Notes: generated by a model not told the origin, from the letters alone. Counted from the first letter of the stretch, positions 1-6,683 are shown. The stretch is 8,146 nt of DNA from Chloroflexota bacterium (GCA_019247135.1 JAFAPL010000606.1:1-8146), one strand, 5' to 3'. Made by a program: numbers and translations.

Positions 1-1044
1 GGACTCGGGTTCGACTATGTTCTCCTGAGTCTCGCGCCCAGCATCTGGTGGCTCGTCGTTGGCCGCATAGTCGCGGGTATGTTCGGCGCGACGTTTACGC
101 CCGTCGGCGCCTACATCGCGGACGTGAGCCCGCCAGAGAAGCGCGCCGCCAACTTCGGCCTGATCGGCGTCGCGTTCGGGCTCGGCTTCATCGCCGGACC
201 GGCCCTGGGCGGTCTGCTCGGCGCGACCAACCTGCGCCTGCCGTTCATGGTGTGTGCGGGCCTGACGTTCTTCAATTTTCTGTTCGGGCTGCTGGTGATG
301 CCAGAGTCGTTGCGGCGGGAGAACCGGCGGCCCATCGACATCAGGCAGATGAATCCTGTCGGCGCGCTGGCTGCGCTCTGGCGCTACCGAGGTGTGGCGA
401 CGCTCGTGCCCGTGTTCGCCGCGGCGCAACTGGCTCAGCAGGGCCTGCAAAGCGTCTGGGTGCCGTACACAACATATCGGTACGGTTGGGGCGTCGCGGA
501 GGTCGGCGCTTCGCTTGCGGTCGTCGGCCTGCTGATGGCGTTCTCGCAGGGTGCGCTCGTTCGACCGGTGGTCGGCCGCTTTGGCGAGATTCGCACCCTG
601 ATGGGAGCGCTCGTCGTCGCCACCGCGAGCATGCTGCTGTTCGGCCTGTCAACCGAGGGTTGGATGATCTACGCGATCACAGCCATGTACTGCGGTGCGC
701 TTGGTTTGCTCGGGCCATCGGTGCAGGGCGTGATGTCGCGGTCGGTCTCGGCCAACGAGCAAGGCCTCTTGCAGGGTGCGATGGCGAGCATCATGACAGG
801 CACGGCGATCGTCGGCCCGCTGCTGGCGAACGGGCTGTTCGCGGTCGCGATCAGTCCGCGTGCGCCGCTGGTCGTGCCAGGTGCCCCGTTCTTCCTGGGC
901 AGCGTGCTGTGCCTCGCGGCGCTCGGATTGGCCGTCAGAACGCAGGTGCGTCAGCGACGCTCGACGGTCCTGATTCCGCTTCCCTCGCGCCACCAGCTGA
1001 TGTCCAGGTGGTCGCCCGCGGGCATCAGAAACGAGACCTCCTGA
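1..1044 (+). CDS. MFS drug exporter, TetA-like (5' end missing)
   Basis: The open frame runs from base 1 without a start, so the N-terminus lies outside the window; 347 residues are visible. By comparison with TetA(B), about 80 residues (TM1, TM2 and the loop 2-3 motif A) are missing. An in-frame ATG at 79 is internal, because strong Tet-family similarity precedes it. Visible signatures are the 'GRIVAGMFGATFTPVGAYIA' stretch (residues 21-40), 'GFIAGPALGG' (62-71), the second-half 'TYRYGWG' (158-164), 'RPVVGRFGEIRTL' (188-200), and 'EQGLLQGAMASI' (253-264) followed by 'GPLL'. These match the tetracycline/multidrug proton antiporter branch of the major facilitator superfamily, an inner-membrane exporter. 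The actual substrate cannot be read. After the last membrane segment (about residues 295-312) a basic 35-residue tail continues to the stop, antisense to the end of the neighbouring minus-strand gene. Confidence 0.9.
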   Translation, partial: GLGFDYVLLSLAPSIWWLVVGRIVAGMFGATFTPVGAYIADVSPPEKRAANFGLIGVAFGLGFIAGPALGGLLGATNLRLPFMVCAGLTFFNFLFGLLVMPESLRRENRRPIDIRQMNPVGALAALWRYRGVATLVPVFAAAQLAQQGLQSVWVPYTTYRYGWGVAEVGASLAVVGLLMAFSQGALVRPVVGRFGEIRTLMGALVVATASMLLFGLSTEGWMIYAITAMYCGALGLLGPSVQGVMSRSVSANEQGLLQGAMASIMTGTAIVGPLLANGLFAVAISPRAPLVVPGAPFFLGSVLCLAALGLAVRTQVRQRRSTVLIPLPSRHQLMSRWSPAGIRNETS

Positions 1045-1436
1045 ACATTCGCGCGAAAGAGCGTGAACGGACCACTCCCAGGACCGTAACCGGTCGCGGC
1101 CTCGAACGCTCTTGCGTAGTGTTCGAGGTCGCTTTGCTGGACAACGGGAATGGCGACACCCGACAGCTTGGCGTCACCGTTGGTGACCTGCTTGTCGGAT
1201 GTCGCGCTGTGTAGCGCGAAACGCGCGTCGCGCACCAGATCGGTGGCTTTTCGGGAGTCGGGCATCATGCCCAGCCACAGCTCGTCCATCGCGAACAACG
1301 GTTCGATGGGGCTGATGCGCGGTGAGCCGTCGCGCCTGAGCGTGGCCAGCAGCGCGAGTCCGTACGCATCGAAGCGCTCGCGAACGCGCGCCGCGAGCTC
1401 AGGCGCCGCCGTAACAACCTCTGACCAGGTAGCCAT
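951..1436 (-). CDS. Pyridoxamine 5'-phosphate oxidase-like split-barrel flavoprotein
   Basis: A 161-residue protein with the split-barrel FMN-binding pattern: 'LALLATLRRDGSPRISPIEP' near residues 27-46, then 'LWLGMMPDSRKATDLVRD' (53-70) and 'RFALHSA' (72-78). Proteins of this family bind FMN, F420 or heme. Only a minority are true pyridoxamine phosphate oxidases, so the catalytic role here is unknown. The frame stays open upstream to 1499, but that would overlap the preceding dehydratase gene. The ATG at 1436 falls in the 25-bp spacer, and its product 'MATWSEV' looks like a normal family start. No good Shine-Dalgarno was seen; a TTG three codons earlier is a possible alternative. It is the last gene of the three-gene minus-strand unit, and its final 94 bp overlap the 3' end of the MFS gene on the other strand. 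Confidence 0.85.
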   Translation of the reverse strand: MATWSEVVTAAPELAARVRERFDAYGLALLATLRRDGSPRISPIEPLFAMDELWLGMMPDSRKATDLVRDARFALHSATSDKQVTNGDAKLSGVAIPVVQQSDLEHYARAFEAATGYGPGSGPFTLFRANVQEVSFLMPAGDHLDISWWREGSGIRTVERR

Positions 1437-1461
1437 CGTCGGCAAGTATGCCCGCCGGCCG

Positions 1462-2400
1462 TCAGCGCTCGAAATCGACAGCCGTCGTGTTCGCGCCACT
1501 GATGACGACGCCGACCTGCTCGTCCGGCCGCGGCACGTAGCGGCCGCTCAACAGCGCAGCCAGAGGCGCCGCCGCGCCCGGCTCGGCGACCAGTCGCGTC
1601 GCATCCCACAAAGCCCACTGCGCTCGTCGAATTGCCTTGTCCTCTACCAGAACGACGCGCTCGACATGCTGCTGAGCTATGGAAAACATCAATTGTCCGA
1701 CCTGCCGCGGCGCGAGCGAGTCGGCGGCGATACTGCCTGCCGGCGCGTCGATCGGACGTCCCGCCCGCAAGGCCTCACTCAACGTCGGTGCGCCCACCGG
1801 CTCGACACCGATCACGCGCACGCCGCCCGCGAACCACGCCGCGATCCCGCCGATCAGTCCGCCGCCGCCGACCGCTACGAGCAGGGTTTCGAGCCGCGGC
1901 GCCTGCTCTGACAGCTCCAGCCCGACGGTCCCCTGGCCCAGAAGCGTTCCAGGCTGGTCGTATGCATGCACCGCCATGGCCCCACTCTCCACCTGCCACG
2001 CTTCACTGGCCGCCAGAGCATCCGCGTATCGATCGCCGCTAACCACCAGGTCCGCGCCGTAGGCGCGGATACGCTGGATCTTGGTCGGAGACGACACCGT
2101 GGGCACAAAGATGCGCGCGTGCACGCCAAGCGAGCGCGCGGCGTATGCGACCGCCGCGCCGTGATTTCCGCCTGAGGCCGCCACTACACCCACCGGAGGC
2201 ACCTCGTGCGCGAGCAGATTGGTGAATGCGCCACGCGCCTTGAACGAGCCCGAATGCTGCAGGTGCTCCAGCTTGAGTACGAGCGGAAAGTCCGCCAGGC
2301 CGAGGTCTGTGCCGCGAAGCTCCAGGACGGGCGTGCGCCGTACGTACGGGCGAATCAGCGCATACGTCTTCTGAATCGCGCCGCGATCGATGCTGCTCAC
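1462..2400 (-). CDS. PLP-dependent threonine/serine dehydratase family enzyme
   Basis: A 312-residue fold-type II PLP enzyme. Visible residues are the Schiff-base lysine in 'GSFKARGA' (K54), the substrate/phosphate loop 'ASGGNHG' (75-81), the glycine loop 'GGGGLIGG' (178-185) that holds the PLP phosphate, 'GVEP' (198-201), and the C-terminal 'SGAN' (301-304) whose serine normally contacts the pyridine nitrogen. The family deaminates L-threonine or L-serine to 2-oxo acids and ammonia, and also includes serine racemases and hydroxyectoine-pathway dehydratases. The protein ends after the catalytic domain with no ACT regulatory domain, so it resembles catabolic TdcB-size enzymes rather than biosynthetic IlvA (about 500 residues). 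The start is GTG at 2400, placed 25 bp after the ArsR stop. The N-terminus 'IRPYVRRTPVLE' sits where expected. Substrate is uncertain. Confidence 0.9.
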   Translation of the reverse strand: MSSIDRGAIQKTYALIRPYVRRTPVLELRGTDLGLADFPLVLKLEHLQHSGSFKARGAFTNLLAHEVPPVGVVAASGGNHGAAVAYAARSLGVHARIFVPTVSSPTKIQRIRAYGADLVVSGDRYADALAASEAWQVESGAMAVHAYDQPGTLLGQGTVGLELSEQAPRLETLLVAVGGGGLIGGIAAWFAGGVRVIGVEPVGAPTLSEALRAGRPIDAPAGSIAADSLAPRQVGQLMFSIAQQHVERVVLVEDKAIRRAQWALWDATRLVAEPGAAAPLAALLSGRYVPRPDEQVGVVISGANTTAVDFER

Positions 2401-2425
2401 CAGGAGGGATGGTCGCAGGTCGGCC

Positions 2426-3172
2426 TCAGTCGATGGGGAAATTGAGCACTTCGGCGAGCGCGCTCCGGCCGGCGTCGCTCACGCGCACGGCGCGGGTGTT
2501 CGGCCGATGCTGAACCCAACCGCGCTCGAGGAACGCGGCACACAGGTCGGCGCCGAGACCGCCACTCAGGTGTGGACGCGACTCCGTCCAATCCAGGCAC
2601 GCCCGCGCATCGACCGCCTCGTCCAGCTCGACTCCGAGTCGACCGAACACGTCGCTGGCGCGCGGACCCAACATGACCACGCCCAGTCCCGAGCGCACGC
2701 GCCGCGCGGGCATGTTTTGTAGCCGTACGTCGACGAGCGCACCCTGCTGCACCAGCGCCTGGAACAGCCCGGCGCCCAGGCGGCCCGCGAGATGGTCGTA
2801 GCACGTGCGGGCGTTCTTCAGCGCCGCGAGTCGGCTACTTTCGTCGAGAGTGCGTGGCGCACGAATGGGTGCTATCGCGGCGAGCGCCTCGAGAATGTCC
2901 GACACTTGCGGTCCGCTCAACCTGTACATCCGCTGTCTTCCCTGACGTTCGCAGACCACAAGTCCGCCGCCAACCAGACGCGCAAGGTGTGCACTCGCGG
3001 CTGGCAGACCGATGCGCGCGCACGCCGCAAGTGCTGATGTCGATAGGGCACGATGCTGCCTCTGCAGGGCCAGCAGCATGGCTGCGCGCGCGTCGTCTGC
3101 GATCAGTCCGGCGACCATCGGGATATCGGCCTCGCCGTTCAGACGGTGGTCGCGCAAGGCGTGCTCAGGCAT
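2426..3172 (-). CDS. ArsR-family winged-helix transcriptional regulator
   Basis: A 248-residue regulator. The N-terminal ArsR-type winged helix spans roughly residues 18-90: 'AGLIADDARAAMLLAL', then a recognition-helix region 'PAASAHLARLVGGGLV' and a wing 'CERQGRQRMYRLSG'. It is followed by the C-terminal extension typical of one large subgroup, with 'ARTCYDHLAGRLG' (121-133) and 'ACLDWTESRPHLSGGLG' (191-207). No classical ELCVCDL metal-binding motif is present; five scattered cysteines occur (C51, C74, C124, C192, C211). The ATG at 3172 is preferred over upstream in-frame codons because GAGGAG lies 10 nt before it. A later ATG at 3118 is possible but would lose this site. It is the first gene of the minus-strand unit and probably controls its own operon by repression, as ArsR proteins usually do; the ligand is unknown. 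Confidence 0.88.
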   Translation of the reverse strand: MPEHALRDHRLNGEADIPMVAGLIADDARAAMLLALQRQHRALSTSALAACARIGLPAASAHLARLVGGGLVVCERQGRQRMYRLSGPQVSDILEALAAIAPIRAPRTLDESSRLAALKNARTCYDHLAGRLGAGLFQALVQQGALVDVRLQNMPARRVRSGLGVVMLGPRASDVFGRLGVELDEAVDARACLDWTESRPHLSGGLGADLCAAFLERGWVQHRPNTRAVRVSDAGRSALAEVLNFPID

Positions 3173-3182
3173 GTCGCGTCTT

Positions 3183-3188
3183 CTCCTC
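3183..3188 (-). promoter_or_regulatory. Ribosome binding site of the ArsR-family gene
   Basis: GAGGAG on the minus strand, 10 nt before the ATG at 3172. It is the clearest Shine-Dalgarno in the minus-strand unit and decides the start of the regulator. Confidence 0.65.
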
Positions 3189-3212
3189 GACGGAACCGTA
3201 GCAACCGGAAAC

Positions 3213-3228
3213 TTCGCCACCCGGCGAA
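3213..3228. promoter_or_regulatory. Perfect inverted repeat, candidate ArsR operator
   Basis: TTCGCC-ACCC-GGCGAA, a perfect 6-bp inverted repeat with a 4-bp centre, lies 41-56 bp upstream of the ArsR-family start codon and upstream of its ribosome binding site. ArsR proteins bind short dyads that overlap their own promoters, so this could be the operator. It could also fold as a small hairpin in the 5' leader. A TTGACC element (minus strand, plus positions 3258-3263) upstream might be a -35 box, but no convincing -10 box was found. Confidence 0.35.
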
Positions 3229-3244
3229 CCGTGACTGTCGACCG

Positions 3245-3580
3245 GGCACACAAGATCGGTCAAATCGCGTCCGCCAGCAAGTCGAGGCTGGCGTGAACGT
3301 CATCAATGACGGCGCTATGCCGAATGGAATGCACGCCAGCAGCAGGGCGCCGCGCGCATCAAACGCTGCGCCTGTACTGGTCCGGTCCAGTACGTTGGCC
3401 TGGCCGCGCTGCAGCAAGACATCGGCAACCTCAAAGCGGCCGTGGCGGACTTGCCACAGCAGGGCGTGCTCGAAGTATTCATGTCCGCCGCCTCGCCCGG
3501 TGTCATCTCACTGTTTCAGCACACCCATGGTCCACCCGGACATCGTGTTCGCCACGTTGTCGGCCATGGCCGCAAGGCGC
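3245..3580 (+). pseudogene. Remnant of cobalamin-independent methionine synthase-like gene
   Basis: Pieces of a MetE/UROD-fold methyltransferase-like protein appear in order but in different frames. From 3260, frame 2 reads 'VRQQVEAGVNVINDG', a hallmark segment of this family. At about 3315 the similarity jumps to frame 1: 'RYAEWNARQQQGAARIK', 'CTGPVQYVGLAALQQDI', 'NLKAAVADLP' and 'VFMSAASPGV'. From about 3530 it moves back to frame 2 as 'HPDIVFATLSAMA', corresponding to the usual '(D)EEFLFAIADAM' helix. In intact relatives roughly 50-60 residues separate 'NDG' from the 'WN..Q' region, so an internal deletion occurred there. The roughly 60 N-terminal residues before 3245 and the C-terminal half are missing. 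There is a stop in frame 1 at 3307. It is clearly non-functional as a full enzyme. Family assignment is from memory of the motifs; the exact subfamily is uncertain. Confidence 0.75.
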
Positions 3581-3601
3581 GCGGGTCGCCAGCGAACGAC
3601 T

Positions 3602-3615
3602 GTGGCGCTAGCCAC
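3602..3615 (-). terminator. Small hairpin after the Rieske gene, possible 3' stem-loop
   Basis: Perfect 5-bp dyad GTGGC-GCTA-GCCAC located 10 bp after the Rieske stop codon. No T-run follows on the minus strand, so it does not qualify as a standard Rho-independent terminator; it may only protect or mark the 3' end of the message. Confidence 0.22.
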
Positions 3616-3625
3616 GTCTATGGTG

Positions 3626-4933
3626 TCAGTAGCCCACAGCCGCGGGCAGGCGCGCCTCCTGACTGAATTCATCCAGAACGGCCGAAAGCTCGGCGTTGTC
3701 GCTCACCACATCCAGCGGGCGCACGCGATAGAGCTCCGGATGGCTCGGCGCATATGGCTCGTTCCCGTTCTGCAGCGCCTCCACCAGTCGCAGCATCATC
3801 CGCCGCATGTGAATGATTGCGACGTCGCTGGTGCCAAGGTGCTCCTGGGTGCGATCGCAGATGTAGCCCATGCCCTCCGTCATGGCCTGATCCTGGGTCG
3901 GTATGAACGGGATACCCGTGAAGCTGAGCGTCCGCTGCTTCTGCCGGTCCATTCCGTATCGATTCGTTCGCCGATACACGGGCAAACGCGTATCGATCTC
4001 TACGCCGTCCGGAAATCGGAACGTCCCCGGCTCGGTCGGCAACTGAGGCCGCCGCACCGCCGCCGGCTCATCGGCTCGCGCGTCGAACGTTCGCGTTCCA
4101 CCAACCAGATAGCGCCAGCAGTGGTTGTCGTCGACGGGCATCCAGATCGTCGCGCCACCCGTGTAGCCGGTCGCGATAGGAATCAGTGCATAGATCGGTA
4201 GCAGCATCTGCGTGACGCGCCAGTAGTAATTGCCGGCCCGTTGCGCGCGGCGACCGCCGTACACAAACCCGTAGTCGGTGTCCAGCGCAAACAAGCGCGG
4301 ATGGCGGTCGTTCGTGTAGCCGTCGTTGCGCACCAGCGTCTGCAGACCCGTTCCGTCGTCCCCAAAAATCTGGTGCAGGAAGGACACGTGGGCCGTGTCG
4401 AGCTCGCCCTCCAGACACTGCAGCCAGTTCGCCTCGACCAGGAACTTCAACCCACGCCGCTCCTGCTGGGGTACGAGTGTGAACGGTAGCTCGGGTGGTC
4501 GCGCCGGCTGGTGCTCGGGCGGGCCCATGTAGATCCAGATCATCCCGCCCACTTCGCGGGTTGGGTATGCCTTGATGCGCAGGCGCTCTTTGAAGTCGGA
4601 CTCGGCAGGCTCGCTCGGCATGTCGATGCACTGGCCCGTCGTGTCGAACTTCCAGCCGTGATAGACGCAGCGCAGCCCACATTCTTCGTTGCGGCCAAAG
4701 TACATCGGCCCGCGCCTGTGCGGGCAGAAGGCGTCGACGATCCCGACTTCGCCATTGGAATCGCGGAACGCGACGAGGTCTTCGCCCAGAGTGCGCGTTC
4801 GGATTGGATCCCCGTCGGCCTCCGGTAGCTCATCCGAGAGCAGGGCAGGCAACCAGAATCGCCTGAGCAGGTTGCCCATGGGCGTGCCTGGCCCTACGCG
4901 CGTCAACAGCTCGTTTTCCTTCGCGCTCAGCAT
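3626..4933 (-). CDS. Rieske non-heme iron oxygenase, phthalate-dioxygenase type
   Basis: A complete 435-residue oxygenase alpha subunit. The N-terminal Rieske domain carries C70-x-H72 ('CPHRRGP') and C89-x2-H92 ('CVYHGW'), which bind the [2Fe-2S] cluster. The catalytic domain has 'NWLQCLEGELDTAHVSFLH' (169-187): D179 is the likely inter-subunit bridging residue, and H182 and H187 ligate the mononuclear iron. D348 in 'TQDQAMTEGMG' is the likely third ligand, and 'DRTQEHLGTSD' (360-370) is typical of the phthalate 4,5-dioxygenase branch. Such enzymes hydroxylate or O/N-demethylate aromatic substrates using electrons from a separate reductase, and none is encoded in this window. The start is ATG at 4933. 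AAAGGA upstream is rather distant (about 14 nt). The gene is divergent from the HAD phosphatase. The substrate cannot be deduced. Confidence 0.93.
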   Translation of the reverse strand: MLSAKENELLTRVGPGTPMGNLLRRFWLPALLSDELPEADGDPIRTRTLGEDLVAFRDSNGEVGIVDAFCPHRRGPMYFGRNEECGLRCVYHGWKFDTTGQCIDMPSEPAESDFKERLRIKAYPTREVGGMIWIYMGPPEHQPARPPELPFTLVPQQERRGLKFLVEANWLQCLEGELDTAHVSFLHQIFGDDGTGLQTLVRNDGYTNDRHPRLFALDTDYGFVYGGRRAQRAGNYYWRVTQMLLPIYALIPIATGYTGGATIWMPVDDNHCWRYLVGGTRTFDARADEPAAVRRPQLPTEPGTFRFPDGVEIDTRLPVYRRTNRYGMDRQKQRTLSFTGIPFIPTQDQAMTEGMGYICDRTQEHLGTSDVAIIHMRRMMLRLVEALQNGNEPYAPSHPELYRVRPLDVVSDNAELSAVLDEFSQEARLPAAVGY

Positions 4934-5011
4934 GGTTCCAGCGTACGTCCTTTCAAGCTCGCAGTTTTACGCGTGTGTCCGTTGCACGCCTCGTCAGGTA
5001 CTGTCATCTCA
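4934..5011. promoter_or_regulatory. Divergent intergenic region between Rieske and HAD genes
   Basis: This 78-bp spacer must hold the start signals for both divergent genes. A dyad GCGTG-N9-CACGC (4971-4975 and 4985-4989) is centred in it and could bind a regulator. TTGCAC at 4982-4987 is a weak -35 candidate toward the phosphatase gene. No convincing -10 box is visible in either direction. Confidence 0.35.
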
Positions 5012-5902
5012 ATGTCCCCGCCCTGCACGCCTGGGATGCACGGATCGCTGAACGGCTTCATCTTCGACATCGACGGCGTCCTGCTACACGGTGACACGCC
5101 TGTACCCGGCGCGGTGGAGACGGTGCGGAAACTGGCGCGCGCTGGGTACGCGGTGGCGTACCTGAGCAATAACAGCGCGTCGACGTCCGCCGCGTGCGCC
5201 GAACGCCTCGCGCGGCATGGCTTTCCTGCCACTGAAAAGACGGCATTGACAGCCGCGGTGGTGGCGGCCCAGTTTGCGACCATGTATCTAGCCGACAAGG
5301 ACGTGGTCGTGGTCGGCATGCCGGCCATGCTGGAGGCGTTCGAGCAGGCTGGGGTCAAGATGCTGCCCCTGGAGCGCGCGGACCAGGCAGACGCCATGAT
5401 CATGGGCCGCGACGAAGCTTTCACCTATGATCGCCTGGTGGTGCTGATGCGCACCGCGCGACGACTCGGCGCATTCTTCGCCACCGGATTGGACGCTCGC
5501 CTGCCGGTCGGCAACGGCCAGTTCGTGCCCGGCGCGGGCGCCATGATCACTGCCGTCGCCTATGCCAGCGGCGTACGGCCACAGGTACTCGGCAAGCCAG
5601 CGGCGACTGCAGCCGAGGCCGCGGCGGGCGCGCTTGGGCTGCCCGCTGCCGAGGTCGCCGTGGTTGGCGACTCCTTGACCGAAGACATCGCGATGGGTCA
5701 CGCAGTCGGCATGCACACCGTTCTGGTCCTTAGCGGGACAGCGACGGCCGCCGACGTGGCTGCGCTGCCGGCTGACGATCAACCGACAGTGGTTCTTCAA
5801 AGCGTGTCGCACCTGCCTGGGTGGCTGGCGCGCTGCGACGAGCTCGCGGGTCCTGCACGGCTGGATCGAGTGCGTCGCGTATCGCGTCCCCGAGCAGATT
5901 GA
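5012..5902 (+). CDS. HAD-superfamily phosphatase, NagD-like (subfamily IIA)
   Basis: A 296-residue haloacid-dehalogenase-fold hydrolase. Motif I is 'FDIDGVLLHG' (D19 nucleophile, D21 acid/base), motif II is 'YLSNNSA' (S52), motif III is 'LGKPAA' (K195), and motif IV is 'VGDSLTEDIAMG' (D220, D225, binding Mg2+). The large insert between motifs II and III is the C2 cap of subclass IIA, as in NagD and p-nitrophenylphosphatases. It probably dephosphorylates small cytosolic phosphate esters; the substrate is unknown. The start is ambiguous: the frame opens with GTG at 4973, but ATG at 5012 or ATG at 5036 fits better, since motif I normally begins about 10-20 residues in; 5012 has AGGT upstream. 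The conserved body ends near W271. A 25-residue basic tail then continues through the 3' end of the converging permease gene, with a 173-bp overlap. Confidence 0.88.
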   Translation: MSPPCTPGMHGSLNGFIFDIDGVLLHGDTPVPGAVETVRKLARAGYAVAYLSNNSASTSAACAERLARHGFPATEKTALTAAVVAAQFATMYLADKDVVVVGMPAMLEAFEQAGVKMLPLERADQADAMIMGRDEAFTYDRLVVLMRTARRLGAFFATGLDARLPVGNGQFVPGAGAMITAVAYASGVRPQVLGKPAATAAEAAAGALGLPAAEVAVVGDSLTEDIAMGHAVGMHTVLVLSGTATAADVAALPADDQPTVVLQSVSHLPGWLARCDELAGPARLDRVRRVSRPRAD

Positions 5903-6683
5903 AGGCGAGCACCGTCAGCACGATCGCTGCGCCCGGGAAGAACGTGAGCCAGGGCGCGTCGCGCAGCACCAGTTGGCCGCTGTTGATCATGTTCCCCCAG
6001 GTCGGAGTCGGCTCGGTGATGCCAAGCCCGAGGAAGCTCAGCAGGGCTTCCGTCAGGATCGCCGTCGGGATAATCAGCGTGCTCAGCACGATCAACGGGT
6101 CGACCGCGTTCAGCAGCACGTGCCGCAGGATGATGCTTCGCGCCGGCGCTCCTAACGCTCGGGCTGCCTCGACATAGTCACGCTCGCGAATCGATACGAT
6201 CGTCCCACGCGCCACCCGCGCGAAGCGCGGAATAATGCCGATGCTGATCGCCAGCACCACGGTCAACAACGTGTTCGGCAGCACGGTCACGGTCACCATG
6301 GCAACGATCAACGGGGGAAATGCCAGCAGGATGTCCGTGGCGCGCAGGATCACCGCGCTCGGCCAGCCGCGGAAATACCCGGCCAGAGTGCCGAAAAATG
6401 TTCCAAATGACGCGCTGAGCACGACGACAGCCACGCCAACCACGAGCGACACGCGAGTGCCCCAGGCAACCCGACTGAGAATGTCTCTCCCGAGGCGATC
6501 TGTGCCGAAGAGATGCTCGGCTGATGGAGCTTTCAATCTGAACAGAACGGACTGCGCCGTCGGGTCCTGCAACCCAAGGACCGGCACAACCACAGCAAGC
6601 ACCGTGATCGCCGTGATGAACAGCACGCACAGCAAAACGACCGGGCTCTGGGTGAGCGCACGGAAAACTCGGTTGTTTCTCAT
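5730..6683 (-). CDS. Peptide-type ABC transporter permease, DppC-like
   Basis: A 317-residue inner-membrane permease of the dipeptide/oligopeptide/nickel importer family. It has a short N-terminal region with one membrane segment (about 14-37) and the characteristic 'HLFGTDRLGRDILSR' (57-71). A membrane core follows, with the cytoplasmic EAA loop 'VEAARALGAP' continuing to 'RHVLLNAVDP' (171-196), which contacts the ATPase. Later come 'EALLSFLGLG' and 'PTPTWGNMI', and the usual family ending 'GDAIRDALDP' (265-274). After this ending, where DppC proteins generally stop, a 43-residue Arg/Pro/Ala-rich tail continues to TAA at 5730, entirely antisense to the HAD phosphatase gene. ATG at 6683 overlaps the upstream permease stop as ATGA, indicating translational coupling. 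No ATPase gene follows it. Confidence 0.93.
   Translation of the reverse strand: MRNNRVFRALTQSPVVLLCVLFITAITVLAVVVPVLGLQDPTAQSVLFRLKAPSAEHLFGTDRLGRDILSRVAWGTRVSLVVGVAVVVLSASFGTFFGTLAGYFRGWPSAVILRATDILLAFPPLIVAMVTVTVLPNTLLTVVLAISIGIIPRFARVARGTIVSIRERDYVEAARALGAPARSIILRHVLLNAVDPLIVLSTLIIPTAILTEALLSFLGLGITEPTPTWGNMINSGQLVLRDAPWLTFFPGAAIVLTVLAFNLLGDAIRDALDPAVQDPRARRSAPATQAGATRFEEPLSVDRQPAAQPRRRPSLSR

Noticed and set aside
948..960. GCGTC-AGC-GACGC dyad at the stop codon of the split-barrel gene
   Set aside because: A 5-bp stem with a 3-nt loop and no T-run on either side, inside coding sequence of the exporter; too weak to call a terminator.
48..1214. A 388-codon open frame on the + strand in a second frame over the exporter gene
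   Set aside because: The product is extremely Arg/Ala-rich with no recognisable domain. It is the shadow expected in GC-rich DNA, while the other frame encodes a clear Tet-like exporter.
1437..1499. Upstream extension of the split-barrel protein to the first in-frame start at 1499
   Set aside because: It would overlap the 3' end of the dehydratase by 38 bp and adds residues without family similarity; ATG at 1436 is more natural.
951..2400. Linking the split-barrel protein to PLP supply for the adjacent PLP enzyme
   Set aside because: The protein is short and belongs to the broad FMN/F420 split-barrel group; nothing in it specifically shows pyridoxamine phosphate oxidase activity.
3173..3253. 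Upstream extension of the ArsR-family regulator to 3253
   Set aside because: The extra 27 residues are Arg/Val-rich without similarity and would span the inverted repeat; the ATG at 3172 has a good ribosome binding site.
3053..4201. A 382-codon + strand open frame spanning the remnant and running antisense through the Rieske gene
   Set aside because: Only the segments at about 3260-3317 and 3530-3580 resemble a known family, and both belong to the decayed methionine-synthase-like gene. The rest is antisense to a well-supported Rieske oxygenase.
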